Source: Thermoflexus hugenholtzii
Lineage (GTDB): Bacteria; Chloroflexota; Anaerolineae; Thermoflexales; Thermoflexaceae
Reading direction: 5' to 3'
NCBI RefSeq assembly: GCF_018771565.1
Contig: NZ_CP076326.1
Location: 2,356,001-2,420,000 of the forward strand
Length of the DNA stretch: 64,000 nt
Part shown: piece by piece, positions 56,414 to 64,000 of the stretch
Numbering within the stretch: position 1 is the stretch's first letter
How the letters are laid out: every line of letters starts with the position of its first letter
The notes under the pieces: model-generated
What the model saw: only the letters and a program-made list of their open reading frames with translations
What the model was told of the DNA's origin: nothing
The model's database searches: none
Translations under genes and position numbers: made by a program

Positions 56414-56720
56414 GGGAATCACCTCCCGGCCCGTTTCCGCCTACATAGTTTTCTGATTTCGACGTTTCCCTCATCAAGCCCGCATGATAGTTTTTACCAC
56501 GGATGCTCAAGCCTCACAATCCCCACCCATCATCTCCGCTGCACACGCCTCGTCCGAATAGAGTCCTCCTCGGACTGCGCCCCAGTCAGGCCGCCAGCGC
56601 CCTGCGCACCACCGACGTCAGCCGCAACCATCGATATCGCCCGTGCTTCCCCTGTCCTGGAAGCCCCATCCTGTAAGCACACCGACTGCCCGCACCCCCT
56701 TACCGGGAGACTGCCCTCTT
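56414..56720. other. Gene-free stretch upstream of the toxin-antitoxin pair
   Basis: No supported gene. The first 100 bp are AT-richer and probably hold the antitoxin promoter on the minus strand. The remainder resembles neither neighbour and may be a remnant left by insertion of the pair. Confidence 0.4.
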
Positions 56721-57419
56721 CTACGGCTGGAATTTATAGCCCACCCCGCGCACCGTGACGATCCAGCGGGGGGCGGAGGGGTTCTCCTCCAGCTTCTCTC
56801 GCAGGTGCCGGATGTGGACGTCCACCGTGCGGTCGTCCAGGACCTCGCGGTCGTAGCCCCAGACGGCCTCCAGGAGCTCCTCGCGGGAGAAGGGGCGGTT
56901 CGGGTGGGTGACCAGGAATCGGAGGAGGCGGAACTCGGTAGGGGTGAGGGGGACAGGCCGGCCTCCCCGGGTCACCTGGAGCCGCTCCAGATCCACCTCG
57001 ATGTCCCCGAAGCGGATCCGCTCCCCCGGGGCGGCCATGGCCAGCTCGCCGTAGGCCCGGCGCAGCAGGGCCCGCACCCGGGCGATCAGCTCCCGCAGCC
57101 GATAGGGTTTCACCACATAGTCGTCCGCCCCCACCTCCAGGCCCACCACGCGATCCACCTCCTCGTCCAGGGCCGTGAGCATGAGGATGGGCTGCCGCAG
57201 GCCCTCGCCGCGCATCCGCCGGCAGACCTCGAATCCGTTGAGATCCGGGAGCCGGATGTCCAGGATGATCAGATGGGGATCGCGCTGGCGGGCCAGCGTC
57301 AGGGCCTTCTCCCCGGTGTCCGCCCACAGGACCTCATAGCCCTCCTTCTTCAGGGCGTATTCCAGCCCGCGGGCCACGGCGGGCTCATCTTCCACGATCA
57401 GGATCCGCTCCCCGGCCAT
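56721..57419 (-). CDS. OmpR/PhoB-family response regulator
   Basis: A 232-residue regulator. The receiver domain has the acidic pair ED near 10, the phosphoacceptor Asp in LIILDIRLPDLNG, the Thr switch in MLTALDEE and the Lys in YVVKPYRL. The winged helix contains LTPTEFRLLRFLVTHPNRP and ends DVHIRHLREKLEENP...TVRGVGYKF. The MAGERIL start at 57419 follows GGGGAGG; ATG 57440, overlapping the permease stop, is a possible alternative. Probable partner: the kinase at 53630-55222. Confidence 0.93.
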   Translation of the reverse strand: MAGERILIVEDEPAVARGLEYALKKEGYEVLWADTGEKALTLARQRDPHLIILDIRLPDLNGFEVCRRMRGEGLRQPILMLTALDEEVDRVVGLEVGADDYVVKPYRLRELIARVRALLRRAYGELAMAAPGERIRFGDIEVDLERLQVTRGGRPVPLTPTEFRLLRFLVTHPNRPFSREELLEAVWGYDREVLDDRTVDVHIRHLREKLEENPSAPRWIVTVRGVGYKFQP

Positions 57420-57436
57420 CCGAATCCTCCCCGGGT

Positions 57437-58282
57437 TCATCCGGAGGCTCCCCGTCCGTTGTGGGCCAGGCGGACGATGAGGAACAGCGCGGTGGCGGTG
57501 AGGACGATGGCCGCCCCCGAGGCGACGCCGGCGTAATACGAGGCATACAGCCCCACCACCGCCGACAGCACGGCCAAAAGGACGGCAAGGGCCATCATGG
57601 CCGGCAGCCGCCGGGTCATCAGATACGCCGTCGCCGCCGGGGTCACCAGCATCGCCACCATCAGGGCCACGCCCACCGTCTGCAGCGCCACCACCACCGT
57701 GACAGCGATCAGAACCCGCAGCAGGTGGTCGAAGAAAGCAGCCGGCAGCCGAAGGGTGACCGCCAGGACGGGATCAAAAGAGACAACCAAGAATTCTTTG
57801 TAGAAGAAAAAGATCAGGGCGACCACGAGGGCGGCGAAGATCGCCAGGCGGATGAGATCCCCTTCCCCCACCCCCAGCACATCCCCGAACAGGAGGTGGG
57901 TGAGGTCCACGGCGTAGCTGCGGGAGGTGGAGATCAGGACCACCCCCAGGGCCATGGCGCCGGCGAACAGGATCCCGATGGCGGTGTCCTCTTTGAGCCG
58001 CCCTCCTCGGCTGAGGGCGCCGATGACCAGGGCGGCCAGGAGGGCGGTCCCCAGCCCCCACCAGAACAGGTGGGCGCGGGAGCCGCCGCTGAGCAGATAG
58101 CCGAGGGCTAGGCCGGGCAGGATGGAATGGGCCAGGGCGTCCCCGAAGAAGGCCATCCCGCGGAGCACCACATAGGTGCCCACCAGCGCGCAGAGCCCGC
58201 CCGCCACCACCGCCGCGATCAGGCCCCGCACCATGAACGCATAGCGCAACGGGTCCAGGAGGAGCCCCAGGATCTCACCCAC
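57437..58282 (-). CDS. znuB: Zinc/manganese ABC transporter permease
   Basis: A 281-residue permease of the ABC-3 family with eight or so hydrophobic helices: FMVRGLIAAVVAGGLCALVG, LRGMAFFGDALAHSILPGLA, QTVGVALMVAMLVTPAATAY and others. It overlaps the ATPase gene by 8 bp. It imports Zn(II) or Mn(II) delivered by the binding protein at 59152. The metal cannot be decided from this subunit; the His-rich binding protein and the linked Fur-type gene favour zinc. Confidence 0.9.
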   Translation of the reverse strand: MGEILGLLLDPLRYAFMVRGLIAAVVAGGLCALVGTYVVLRGMAFFGDALAHSILPGLALGYLLSGGSRAHLFWWGLGTALLAALVIGALSRGGRLKEDTAIGILFAGAMALGVVLISTSRSYAVDLTHLLFGDVLGVGEGDLIRLAIFAALVVALIFFFYKEFLVVSFDPVLAVTLRLPAAFFDHLLRVLIAVTVVVALQTVGVALMVAMLVTPAATAYLMTRRLPAMMALAVLLAVLSAVVGLYASYYAGVASGAAIVLTATALFLIVRLAHNGRGASG

Positions 58283-59132
58283 CGCCTCCGCCTCCTTCGC
58301 AACAGGTATCCCCGACCGCGATCAGCTCGTCCCCCACGCGGATCAGGCGCAGGTGGCCGCCGTAGGCGGCCTGCAGGGCCTGCGGGGTGAACACCTCCTC
58401 AGGGGGGCCGAAGGCGATCCGCCGTCGGTTCAGCAACAGCACGCGATCGAAATAAGACGCCGCCTGGTCGAGATCGTGGGTGGTGAGCAGGACGGTGACC
58501 CCCTGCCGGCGCAGGCGCTCCAGGATCTCCAGGATCCCCTGCTGGGCGGGCAGGTCCAGCCCGGTGAAGGGCTCATCCATCAGCAGCAGCTCGGCCTCCT
58601 GGGCCAGGGCCCGGGCGAGGAACATGCGCTGCTGCTGGCCCCCGGAGAGGGCCCGGATGGGACGGTCGGCCAGCTCCGCGATGCCCACCTCCTCCAGCGC
58701 GCGGCGGACGATCTCCCAATCCCGCGGCCCGGGATGGCGGAACAACCCCATCTTCCCTACCCGCCCCATCATCACCACGTCGGCCACGGTGAGGGGGAAG
58801 TTCCAATCCACCTGGTTCCGCTGTGGGATGTAGGCGATGCACAGATGGCCGCGGGGGCCGTGGCCGTAGATCCGCACGGATCCGGCGGTGGGGGTCAGCA
58901 CTCCGGCGATGATCTTCAGCAGCGTGCTCTTGCCCGCGCCGTTGGGACCTACGATGGCGATCCGCTCGCCCGCCTCCACCGTGAAGGAGACGTCCTCCAG
59001 AGCCACCACGCCATCATAGCGCATGGAAACCCCGGAGACCTCCAGGATGGGCAGGCCGGGGGAATGCCACGCCTCCCATCCCGGCCGGGTGACCTTCCGC
59101 CACAGGTTCGCCAGCGCCATCGCTCCCTCCAT
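58275..59132 (-). CDS. znuC: Zinc/manganese ABC transporter ATP-binding protein
   Basis: A 285-residue ATPase: Walker A GPNGAGKST, signature LSGGQQQR, Walker B LLLMDEPFTGLD. CIAYIPQRNQVDWNFPLTV is the Q-loop region typical of metal importers of this class (MntB/ZnuC). The C-terminal residues contain two Cys (DTCCEGGGGGG). ATG 59132 lies 19 bp after the binding-protein gene. Confidence 0.93.
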   Translation of the reverse strand: MEGAMALANLWRKVTRPGWEAWHSPGLPILEVSGVSMRYDGVVALEDVSFTVEAGERIAIVGPNGAGKSTLLKIIAGVLTPTAGSVRIYGHGPRGHLCIAYIPQRNQVDWNFPLTVADVVMMGRVGKMGLFRHPGPRDWEIVRRALEEVGIAELADRPIRALSGGQQQRMFLARALAQEAELLLMDEPFTGLDLPAQQGILEILERLRRQGVTVLLTTHDLDQAASYFDRVLLLNRRRIAFGPPEEVFTPQALQAAYGGHLRLIRVGDELIAVGDTCCEGGGGGG

Positions 59133-59151
59133 CCGGGGAATGCCAGCCGGC

Positions 59152-60114
59152 TCAGCGCAACGCCTCGACGATGCGACGGACGTTGGTGCGCATCATCCCG
59201 ATGTAAGAATCCGCCTCGCTCCCCGGCTCGCCCAGGGAGTCCACATAGAGCCGCACCAGGCGCGTCCCGGTGTCCTCCGCCACCCGCCGGGCCAGGATGG
59301 GGTCCACCGTGCTGCTGACGAAGATGGCCTTCACGCCCAGGGCCCGGATGGCCTCCTCCAGGGCGGCCAGCTCCTGGGGGGAGGGCTGGGCGGTGGTGGT
59401 GACCCCCGGGAGGATCGTCCCCACCTGCTCGAAGCCGTAGCGGTGGGCGAAGTATCCGAAGACCTGGTGCTCCGTGACCAGCTTGCGGTTCTCCGGCGGG
59501 ATCTGCGCCACCTGCTCCCGGATCCATGCGTCCAGCTCCCGCAGCTGCGCCCGATAGGCCTCCGCGTTGCGGCGATATCGATCCGACCGCGCCGGATCCA
59601 GCCGGCTCAGCGTCGCCTCAATGGTGTGGGTCCAGATGATCACGTTGAGGGGATCCAGCCAGACGTGCGGATCCCACGGCCCTTCATGCGCGTGGCCGTG
59701 ATCGGATCCCTCTCCCTCTTCCTGGTGAGAGCCGGCGATCGCCTCGAAGGGCCGCAACGGGATCCCTTCCGCCAGCTCCACATGCAGGGCCTTCCCCCCC
59801 GCGTTCTTCAGGAGAGGCTCCAGAAAGACCTCCAGGCCGGCCCCGACGGCGAAGATCACGTCGGCCTCCGCCACCCGGGCGACATCCTGCGGGCTGGGTT
59901 CAAAGGCGTGGGGGTCCGCCCCCACGGGCAACAGGACCGTCACCTGAACCCCCTCGCCGCCGATCTGGCGCACCACATCCCCCACGATGGAGGTGGTGGC
60001 CACCACCGCAAGGGGACGGGCGCCGGGAGCCGCGGAAGGCGCCCTTCCGCCCGGGGCGCAGGCCGCCAGCCACACCATCACAGGCAGGAAAACCCGCCAT
60101 CCTCGAAGCGCCAT
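59152..60114 (-). CDS. znuA: Zinc/manganese ABC transporter substrate-binding lipoprotein
   Basis: A 320-residue cluster-9 binding protein with lipobox LAAC. Metal-binding residues: His in GADPHAFEPSPQD, His in WDPHVWLDPLN, His in VTEHQVFGYFAHRYG, and Asp in STVDPILA. A short His-rich loop (DHGHAHEG) before the second ligand is typical of zinc-specific proteins. ATG 60114 follows AGAAGG; a longer frame overlaps the fur-type gene and is rejected. Confidence 0.93.
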   Translation of the reverse strand: MALRGWRVFLPVMVWLAACAPGGRAPSAAPGARPLAVVATTSIVGDVVRQIGGEGVQVTVLLPVGADPHAFEPSPQDVARVAEADVIFAVGAGLEVFLEPLLKNAGGKALHVELAEGIPLRPFEAIAGSHQEEGEGSDHGHAHEGPWDPHVWLDPLNVIIWTHTIEATLSRLDPARSDRYRRNAEAYRAQLRELDAWIREQVAQIPPENRKLVTEHQVFGYFAHRYGFEQVGTILPGVTTTAQPSPQELAALEEAIRALGVKAIFVSSTVDPILARRVAEDTGTRLVRLYVDSLGEPGSEADSYIGMMRTNVRRIVEALR

Positions 60115-60131
60115 CGCTTTTCCTTCTGAGA

Positions 60132-60548
60132 TCAAAGATCCCGACATGGCCCACAGAGGCCAACGAGCTGGAGCAGGTGATCCTCCACCCGGAAGCCGGT
60201 CCATTGCTCCACCTGGGCGATCAGGCCGCTCAGGTCCTCCGCGCCGGGGAACTCCACGGCGCGGCCGCAGCGACGGCAAACCAGGAGATGGTGGTGGCCC
60301 GGCGAGGCCAGGACGTAGCCGTCGCACCGATCCTCCCGATGGACGCGGCGCACCAGCCCGGCCCGCTCGAGGACCATGAGGGCCCGATACACGCTCACCA
60401 GCCCCAGGGAGCGGTGGAGCCGGCGCCCCCGGGCATGGATCTCCTGCGGGGAGAGGGGGCGCGCGGCCCGCTCCAGGACCCGCATCACCACCCGCCGGGG
60501 CATCGTGATCCGCCATCCGGCCCGGCTCAGCTGCTCCTCCCAGCCCAT
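60132..60548 (-). CDS. Fur-family metal-responsive regulator, probably Zur
   Basis: A 138-residue repressor. The winged helix includes LSPQEIHARGRRLHRSLGLV and SVYRALMVLERAGLVRR. The metal-sensing His run is PGHHHLLVCRRCG and the structural zinc site is CRRCG with CGPC near the C-terminus. It precedes the metal importer genes by 17 bp and a perfect palindrome lies just upstream, so it most likely represses the whole operon when zinc is plentiful. Confidence 0.9.
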   Translation of the reverse strand: MGWEEQLSRAGWRITMPRRVVMRVLERAARPLSPQEIHARGRRLHRSLGLVSVYRALMVLERAGLVRRVHREDRCDGYVLASPGHHHLLVCRRCGRAVEFPGAEDLSGLIAQVEQWTGFRVEDHLLQLVGLCGPCRDL

Positions 60549-60562
60549 GGGTTTCCCCGCTA

Positions 60563-60579
60563 TTGAAAAATTTTTTCAA
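60563..60579. promoter_or_regulatory. Palindromic operator for the Fur-family regulator
   Basis: TTGAAAAATTTTTTCAA is a perfect 8-1-8 inverted repeat 15 bp before the regulator ATG. Its size and symmetry fit Fur/Zur boxes, and its AT content stands out sharply in this GC-rich DNA. Confidence 0.7.
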
Positions 60580-60703
60580 AAAACAGTTTAGCGGAGGAGC
60601 CCTGCCTTGTCAAATCCTCGAGAGGCTGAGAGAGGGGGGCGCGGGGCCGAATGGAGGGGAGCGGCCCTCGTGGAGGAGGCAAGGGCGCGGATCAGGGGGC
60701 ATC

Positions 60704-62464
60704 TTACCGACGGCGGGAGAGCATCCGGGCCTCCTCCCCGGCCTTCACGCGGGCTACGTATTCCAGGATCTCTCGGGCGCTCTGCACCGCCGCCCGACCG
60801 GTCCCGCCCAGCATCTGGGCCAGCTCCGCCACCCGGGCCTCCCCTTCCAGGCGCTGAACCCGGGCGACGGTCCGCTCCCCGGCCACCTGTTTCTCGACCT
60901 TGAAATGGGCGTCCCCGAAGCCGGCCAGCTGGGGCAGATGGGTCACGCACAGCACCTGGTGATGGCGCGCCAGGCGCCACAGCTTCTCTCCCACCACGGC
61001 CCCCACCCGGCCGCCGATCCCCTGGTCGATCTCATCGAAGATCAGCGTGGGCACCGGGTCCGCCCGGGCCAGGGCCACTTTGAGGGCCAGCATCAGGCGG
61101 GAGGTCTCCCCGCCCGAGGCGATGCGGGCCAGGGGCCGCAGCCCCTCGCCGACGTTGGGGGCGATGAGAAAGGTCACCCGGTCCAGTCCGGTGGCGTCGA
61201 AGGCCCAGCGCGCGCCGTTCGCGTAGGCCCCCTCCTCGTCCGGCGTCCGCTCCAGGGCCACGGCGAACCGCGCCCCGGCCATCCGGAGATCCGCCAGCTG
61301 GGCCTCCACCTCCCGGGCCAGCCGGTCCGCGGCCTCCTGACGCCGCCGGGAGAGCGCCTCCCCCAGCTCGCCGATCTCCCGCAGCAACCGCTCCGCCTCC
61401 TCCTCCAGGGCAGCCAGCCGCTCCTCCGCGTGGGTCAGGGTCTCCAGCTCCTGCCGGGCCCGCCGGGCGTAGGCCAGGATCTCCGCCACGGTGTCCCCGT
61501 ATTTGCGCTGCAGGCGCCGGATCAGATCCAGGCGCTCCTCGATCTGAACCAGCCGCCGCGGGTTGAACTCGATCCGCTCCCGATAATCCCGGACCGTGCG
61601 GGCGAGATCTTCCACCTGAGCGCTCAGGCCCTCCATCGCCTCGAGATAGGGCTGGAAGAGGGGATCGATGCGGGCGAGGGCTTGCAGGGCCCGCGCGGCC
61701 TCGCTCAGGCGGTCCAGGGCGGAGGGGGCTTCGTCCTCTCCCTCGTAGAGGGCCCGGTAGACGGCGTCGGCCAGATGGGCCAGCTGCTCGGCGTTGGCCA
61801 GGCGGTTGCGCTCCTGGAGCAGCGCCTCCTCCTCCCCCTCCCGCAGCCGCGCGGCCTCGATCTCCTCAATCTGGAACCGCAGCAGGTCCATGCGCCGCGC
61901 CTTCTCCCGCTCATCCTGACGCAGCTGTTCGATCTCGCGGCGCACCGCGCGCCAGCGGGCCACCCGCTCCGCCAGGGCGGCCCGCAGCTCGCCCACCCCT
62001 GCGTAGCGATCCAGGAGCTCCAGCTGCTCCCGGGCCCGCAGCAGCGAGAGGTGCTCCGTCTGCCCGTGGATGTCCACCAGGACCTGGCCGATCTCCTTCA
62101 GCACATGCAGGGGCACCAGCCGCCCGTTCACCCGAGCCACGTGGCGCCCGCCCTGCCGGATCTCCCGGCTCAGGACCAGCTCCGAAGTTGCTTCCTCCTC
62201 CCGCAACCCGTATTCGTCCAGGATGGGGGCCAGCAGCGCGGCGGTCGCCTCATTGACCTGGAAGAGGCCTTCGATGAGGGCTCGCTCCGCCCCGGCACGG
62301 ATCATCTCCACGTCCGCCCGGCCCCCCACCAGCACCGCCACCGCGTCGACCAGGAGGGACTTGCCCGCCCCCGTCTCCCCGGTGAGGACGTTCAGGCCCG
62401 GCTCCAGCCGCAACATCACCTCATCGATGATGGCGAAATCCCGCACGTGAAGCTCCACCAGCAT
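60704..62464 (-). CDS. recN: DNA repair protein RecN
   Basis: A 586-residue SMC-like protein. The N-terminus MLVELHVRDFAIIDEVMLRL is followed by Walker A GETGAGKSLLVDAV. A coiled-coil arm fills about 170-380. The C-terminal half has RIASGGETSRLMLALKVAL (signature) and PTLIFDEIDQGIGG (Walker B), then VLCVTHLPQLAGFGD. RecN tethers broken DNA during recombinational repair. The ATG at 62464 has no strong ribosome site but matches the family N-terminus. Confidence 0.95.
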   Translation of the reverse strand: MLVELHVRDFAIIDEVMLRLEPGLNVLTGETGAGKSLLVDAVAVLVGGRADVEMIRAGAERALIEGLFQVNEATAALLAPILDEYGLREEEATSELVLSREIRQGGRHVARVNGRLVPLHVLKEIGQVLVDIHGQTEHLSLLRAREQLELLDRYAGVGELRAALAERVARWRAVRREIEQLRQDEREKARRMDLLRFQIEEIEAARLREGEEEALLQERNRLANAEQLAHLADAVYRALYEGEDEAPSALDRLSEAARALQALARIDPLFQPYLEAMEGLSAQVEDLARTVRDYRERIEFNPRRLVQIEERLDLIRRLQRKYGDTVAEILAYARRARQELETLTHAEERLAALEEEAERLLREIGELGEALSRRRQEAADRLAREVEAQLADLRMAGARFAVALERTPDEEGAYANGARWAFDATGLDRVTFLIAPNVGEGLRPLARIASGGETSRLMLALKVALARADPVPTLIFDEIDQGIGGRVGAVVGEKLWRLARHHQVLCVTHLPQLAGFGDAHFKVEKQVAGERTVARVQRLEGEARVAELAQMLGGTGRAAVQSAREILEYVARVKAGEEARMLSRRR

Positions 62465-62485
62465 CCCATCCTCCGCCCCGAAGCC

Positions 62486-62983
62486 TTACCGCCAGAACCG
62501 CAGGTAACCGATCACCGTGCTGATGGCCATGGCCAGATACACGCCATCCCAGAGGGCGCGTGTGAGGAGAAACGGAGAGGCCAGCCAGAGAGGCAGGCGC
62601 CACAGGAGCAGGCCGGCGGCCAGCCCGCCGCTGGCCACCAGCCAGATCCAGCGCCCGCGGCGCCGTCCGATCAGGCGGTGCACCGCCTCCGCCGTCAGGC
62701 TGCCGACCAGCGGCCCGATGAAGATGACCCAGAAGCCCAGGGCGGCGACCAGCGGGGCGGCGATCAGGCCGAGGACCAGGGCGGCCGCGGCCGCGATCCC
62801 GTAATCCAGCGGGCGGGCGTTGAAGAAGAGAGCCTGCTGACCGGCCACGCACTCCCGGCAACGATAGCCCACCGGCGTCTGCACCGCGCAACGGACGCAG
62901 ATCGGCCGCCCGCAGCGGTTGCACCGCAGGGTCGTGGGAACGTTCGGATGAAAGGCGCAGAACAGCGTCTCCCCCTCCGACAT
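62486..62983 (-). CDS. Membrane protein with N-terminal B-box-type zinc finger
   Basis: A 165-residue protein. Residues 8-45 carry FCAFHPNVPTTLRCNRCGRP, CVRCA and YRCRECV, a Cys/His arrangement like the B-box zinc finger often placed before rhomboid or other membrane domains in bacteria. Four hydrophobic segments follow. ATG 62983 follows GGGAGGCGG. Function unknown; 21 bp upstream of recN, so perhaps co-transcribed. Confidence 0.8.
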   Translation of the reverse strand: MSEGETLFCAFHPNVPTTLRCNRCGRPICVRCAVQTPVGYRCRECVAGQQALFFNARPLDYGIAAAAALVLGLIAAPLVAALGFWVIFIGPLVGSLTAEAVHRLIGRRRGRWIWLVASGGLAAGLLLWRLPLWLASPFLLTRALWDGVYLAMAISTVIGYLRFWR

Positions 62984-63079
62984 CTCCCGCCTCCCACGCG
63001 GAGATCGCTCCCCCGCGTGCGGAACCATTCCCTTCAATATATGATAGAAGAGCGAGCCGAGCGAGCGATCCGGGCCGCC

Positions 63080-63889
63080 TCAGCCGATCCACGCCGCCCC
63101 GATCCCGGCCAGGAGGGCGCCGGCCAGGGCGGCCAGGGCGTTCACCCCATCGTTGGTCAGCCACGGCCACCCCCGCAACCATCGGGTTCGCTGACCGCAG
63201 CCGTGCACCGGGCGCTCGGTCTCCTTGCCGCAGCGATCGCACCAGTAGATCCCCTGGACCGTGGCCCCCAGCAGGCTGTCGAACAGAGCGGCGAGGAGAC
63301 CGGCCATGCCCACGAGGAGCGCATCCCCTATGGATCCCCCAACCGGGCTTCCCAGCAGGGCGAGGAGCCCGATCCCCAGCGCTCCGATCCCCGCCGCGGC
63401 CGTCCCTTCCGGAGAGATCGCCCCGGAGGTGCCGGGTGGAACCGGCCGACCGTCCCGGATCCGTCGGGGCGGCCGGGGGCTGAGCAGCCCGATTTCGGTG
63501 GCCCAGGTGTCCGCGGTGACCGCGGCGAGGCTCCCGGCGAAGGCCCACCAGAGGGCCGGGTGAGGGGAAAGCGCCCAGAGCAGCGCGAGGAGGGCGCCGA
63601 CGCCGCCGTTGGCCAGGGCCTGGCCCAGATCCCGGCGCCCCCCTTTGGCGAACTCCCGCGCCACCCCCGCCTTCCGGCCTGCTCGATAATGGGTGAGGGC
63701 GGAGGAAGAGATGAAAAAGACGAGCACCAGGAAGGCCCACGGCCAGCCCCCGAAGCCGAACACCGCTGTGCCCACCAGGACGGCGCCCAGCCATCCGCTG
63801 CGATCCAGGGCTTCCAGCCGATAGGCCACCCCGCCGATCCCGAAGCTCAGCACCAGGCCCAGGGCCAGCCGCAGGGGAACCTCCCCCAC
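63080..63889 (-). CDS. DUF92-family integral membrane protein
   Basis: A 269-residue protein of the TIGR00297/DUF92 family, which includes the plant phytyl-phosphate kinase VTE6. Motifs: RDLGQALANGGVGALLALLW, AAVTADTWATEIGLLS, FDSLLGATVQGIYWC, CDRCGKETERPVHGCG and LTNDGVNALAALAGALLAG. About six transmembrane helices. A role in isoprenoid-alcohol metabolism is possible but not shown for bacteria. Confidence 0.85.
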   Translation of the reverse strand: MGEVPLRLALGLVLSFGIGGVAYRLEALDRSGWLGAVLVGTAVFGFGGWPWAFLVLVFFISSSALTHYRAGRKAGVAREFAKGGRRDLGQALANGGVGALLALLWALSPHPALWWAFAGSLAAVTADTWATEIGLLSPRPPRRIRDGRPVPPGTSGAISPEGTAAAGIGALGIGLLALLGSPVGGSIGDALLVGMAGLLAALFDSLLGATVQGIYWCDRCGKETERPVHGCGQRTRWLRGWPWLTNDGVNALAALAGALLAGIGAAWIG

Positions 63890-64000
63890 GCTTCCCTCCC
63901 TCGTTCCGCGCTCTCCATCCCCTCATGCCAGTGTAAGCCGGATCCCCATCCCCGCCATGGGGAGCGCGGACGGAGGGCGGGGGCCGTCGCCTCGTTCCTT

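Overview
The window looks like part of a chromosome from a GC-rich, probably thermophilic bacterium, most likely Chloroflexota and possibly Thermoflexus-like. That is an inference from GC content, the translin-like protein, the aerobic CO-dehydrogenase-type hydroxylase and hairpin repeats; no marker here proves it. No rRNA, tRNA, CRISPR array, insertion sequence or phage gene was recognised. About 50 protein genes can be supported.

Layout. 1-2819: a truncated Asp-box/sialidase-like secreted protein and an acyl-CoA dehydrogenase. 2826-6801 (minus): a Cys-rich protein with a DCC-type (DUF393) thiol-oxidoreductase leader, followed by a MacB/FtsX-type permease and its ATPase. 7353-21253: housekeeping genes, including a CoxE-like VWA protein, YvcK-like protein, site-2 protease, penicillin-binding protein 1C, translin-like protein, ssb, dnaN and coaE, plus a candidate structured RNA at 19094-19285. 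21470-25742: a molybdenum hydroxylase whose FAD and [2Fe-2S] subunits are fused, with a 160-bp tandem repeat before the large-subunit gene. 25779-33068: priA, lipB and mfd, with a cluster of palindromic repeats between lipB and mfd.

33241-46805 (all minus) is the accessory region and the most interesting part. It holds lipoproteins with propeller-like repeats, two matrixin-type metalloproteases each followed by a related small secreted partner, Cys-rich secreted domains, and five more copies or remnants of the DCC leader found at 6184-6801. The leader is GC-rich and ends in a conserved twin-arginine-like segment; the cargo after it differs at each locus and is often AT-richer. Some leaders carry in-frame stops, lost start codons or truncations. 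A near-identical 269-bp duplication links two of the loci. A LuxR-type regulator sits at the upstream edge.

47371-55430 (minus) is an export/stress block: small membrane protein, histidine kinase, CxxCH haem-binding membrane protein, MacA-like adaptor, MacB-like permease, ATPase, methyltransferase and YceI-like lipoprotein. A PIN-domain toxin-antitoxin pair (55669-56413) lies between this block and an OmpR-type response regulator. 57437-60548 is a zinc/manganese ABC uptake operon led by a Fur-family regulator with a perfect palindromic operator. The window ends with recN, a zinc-finger membrane protein and a DUF92-family membrane protein.
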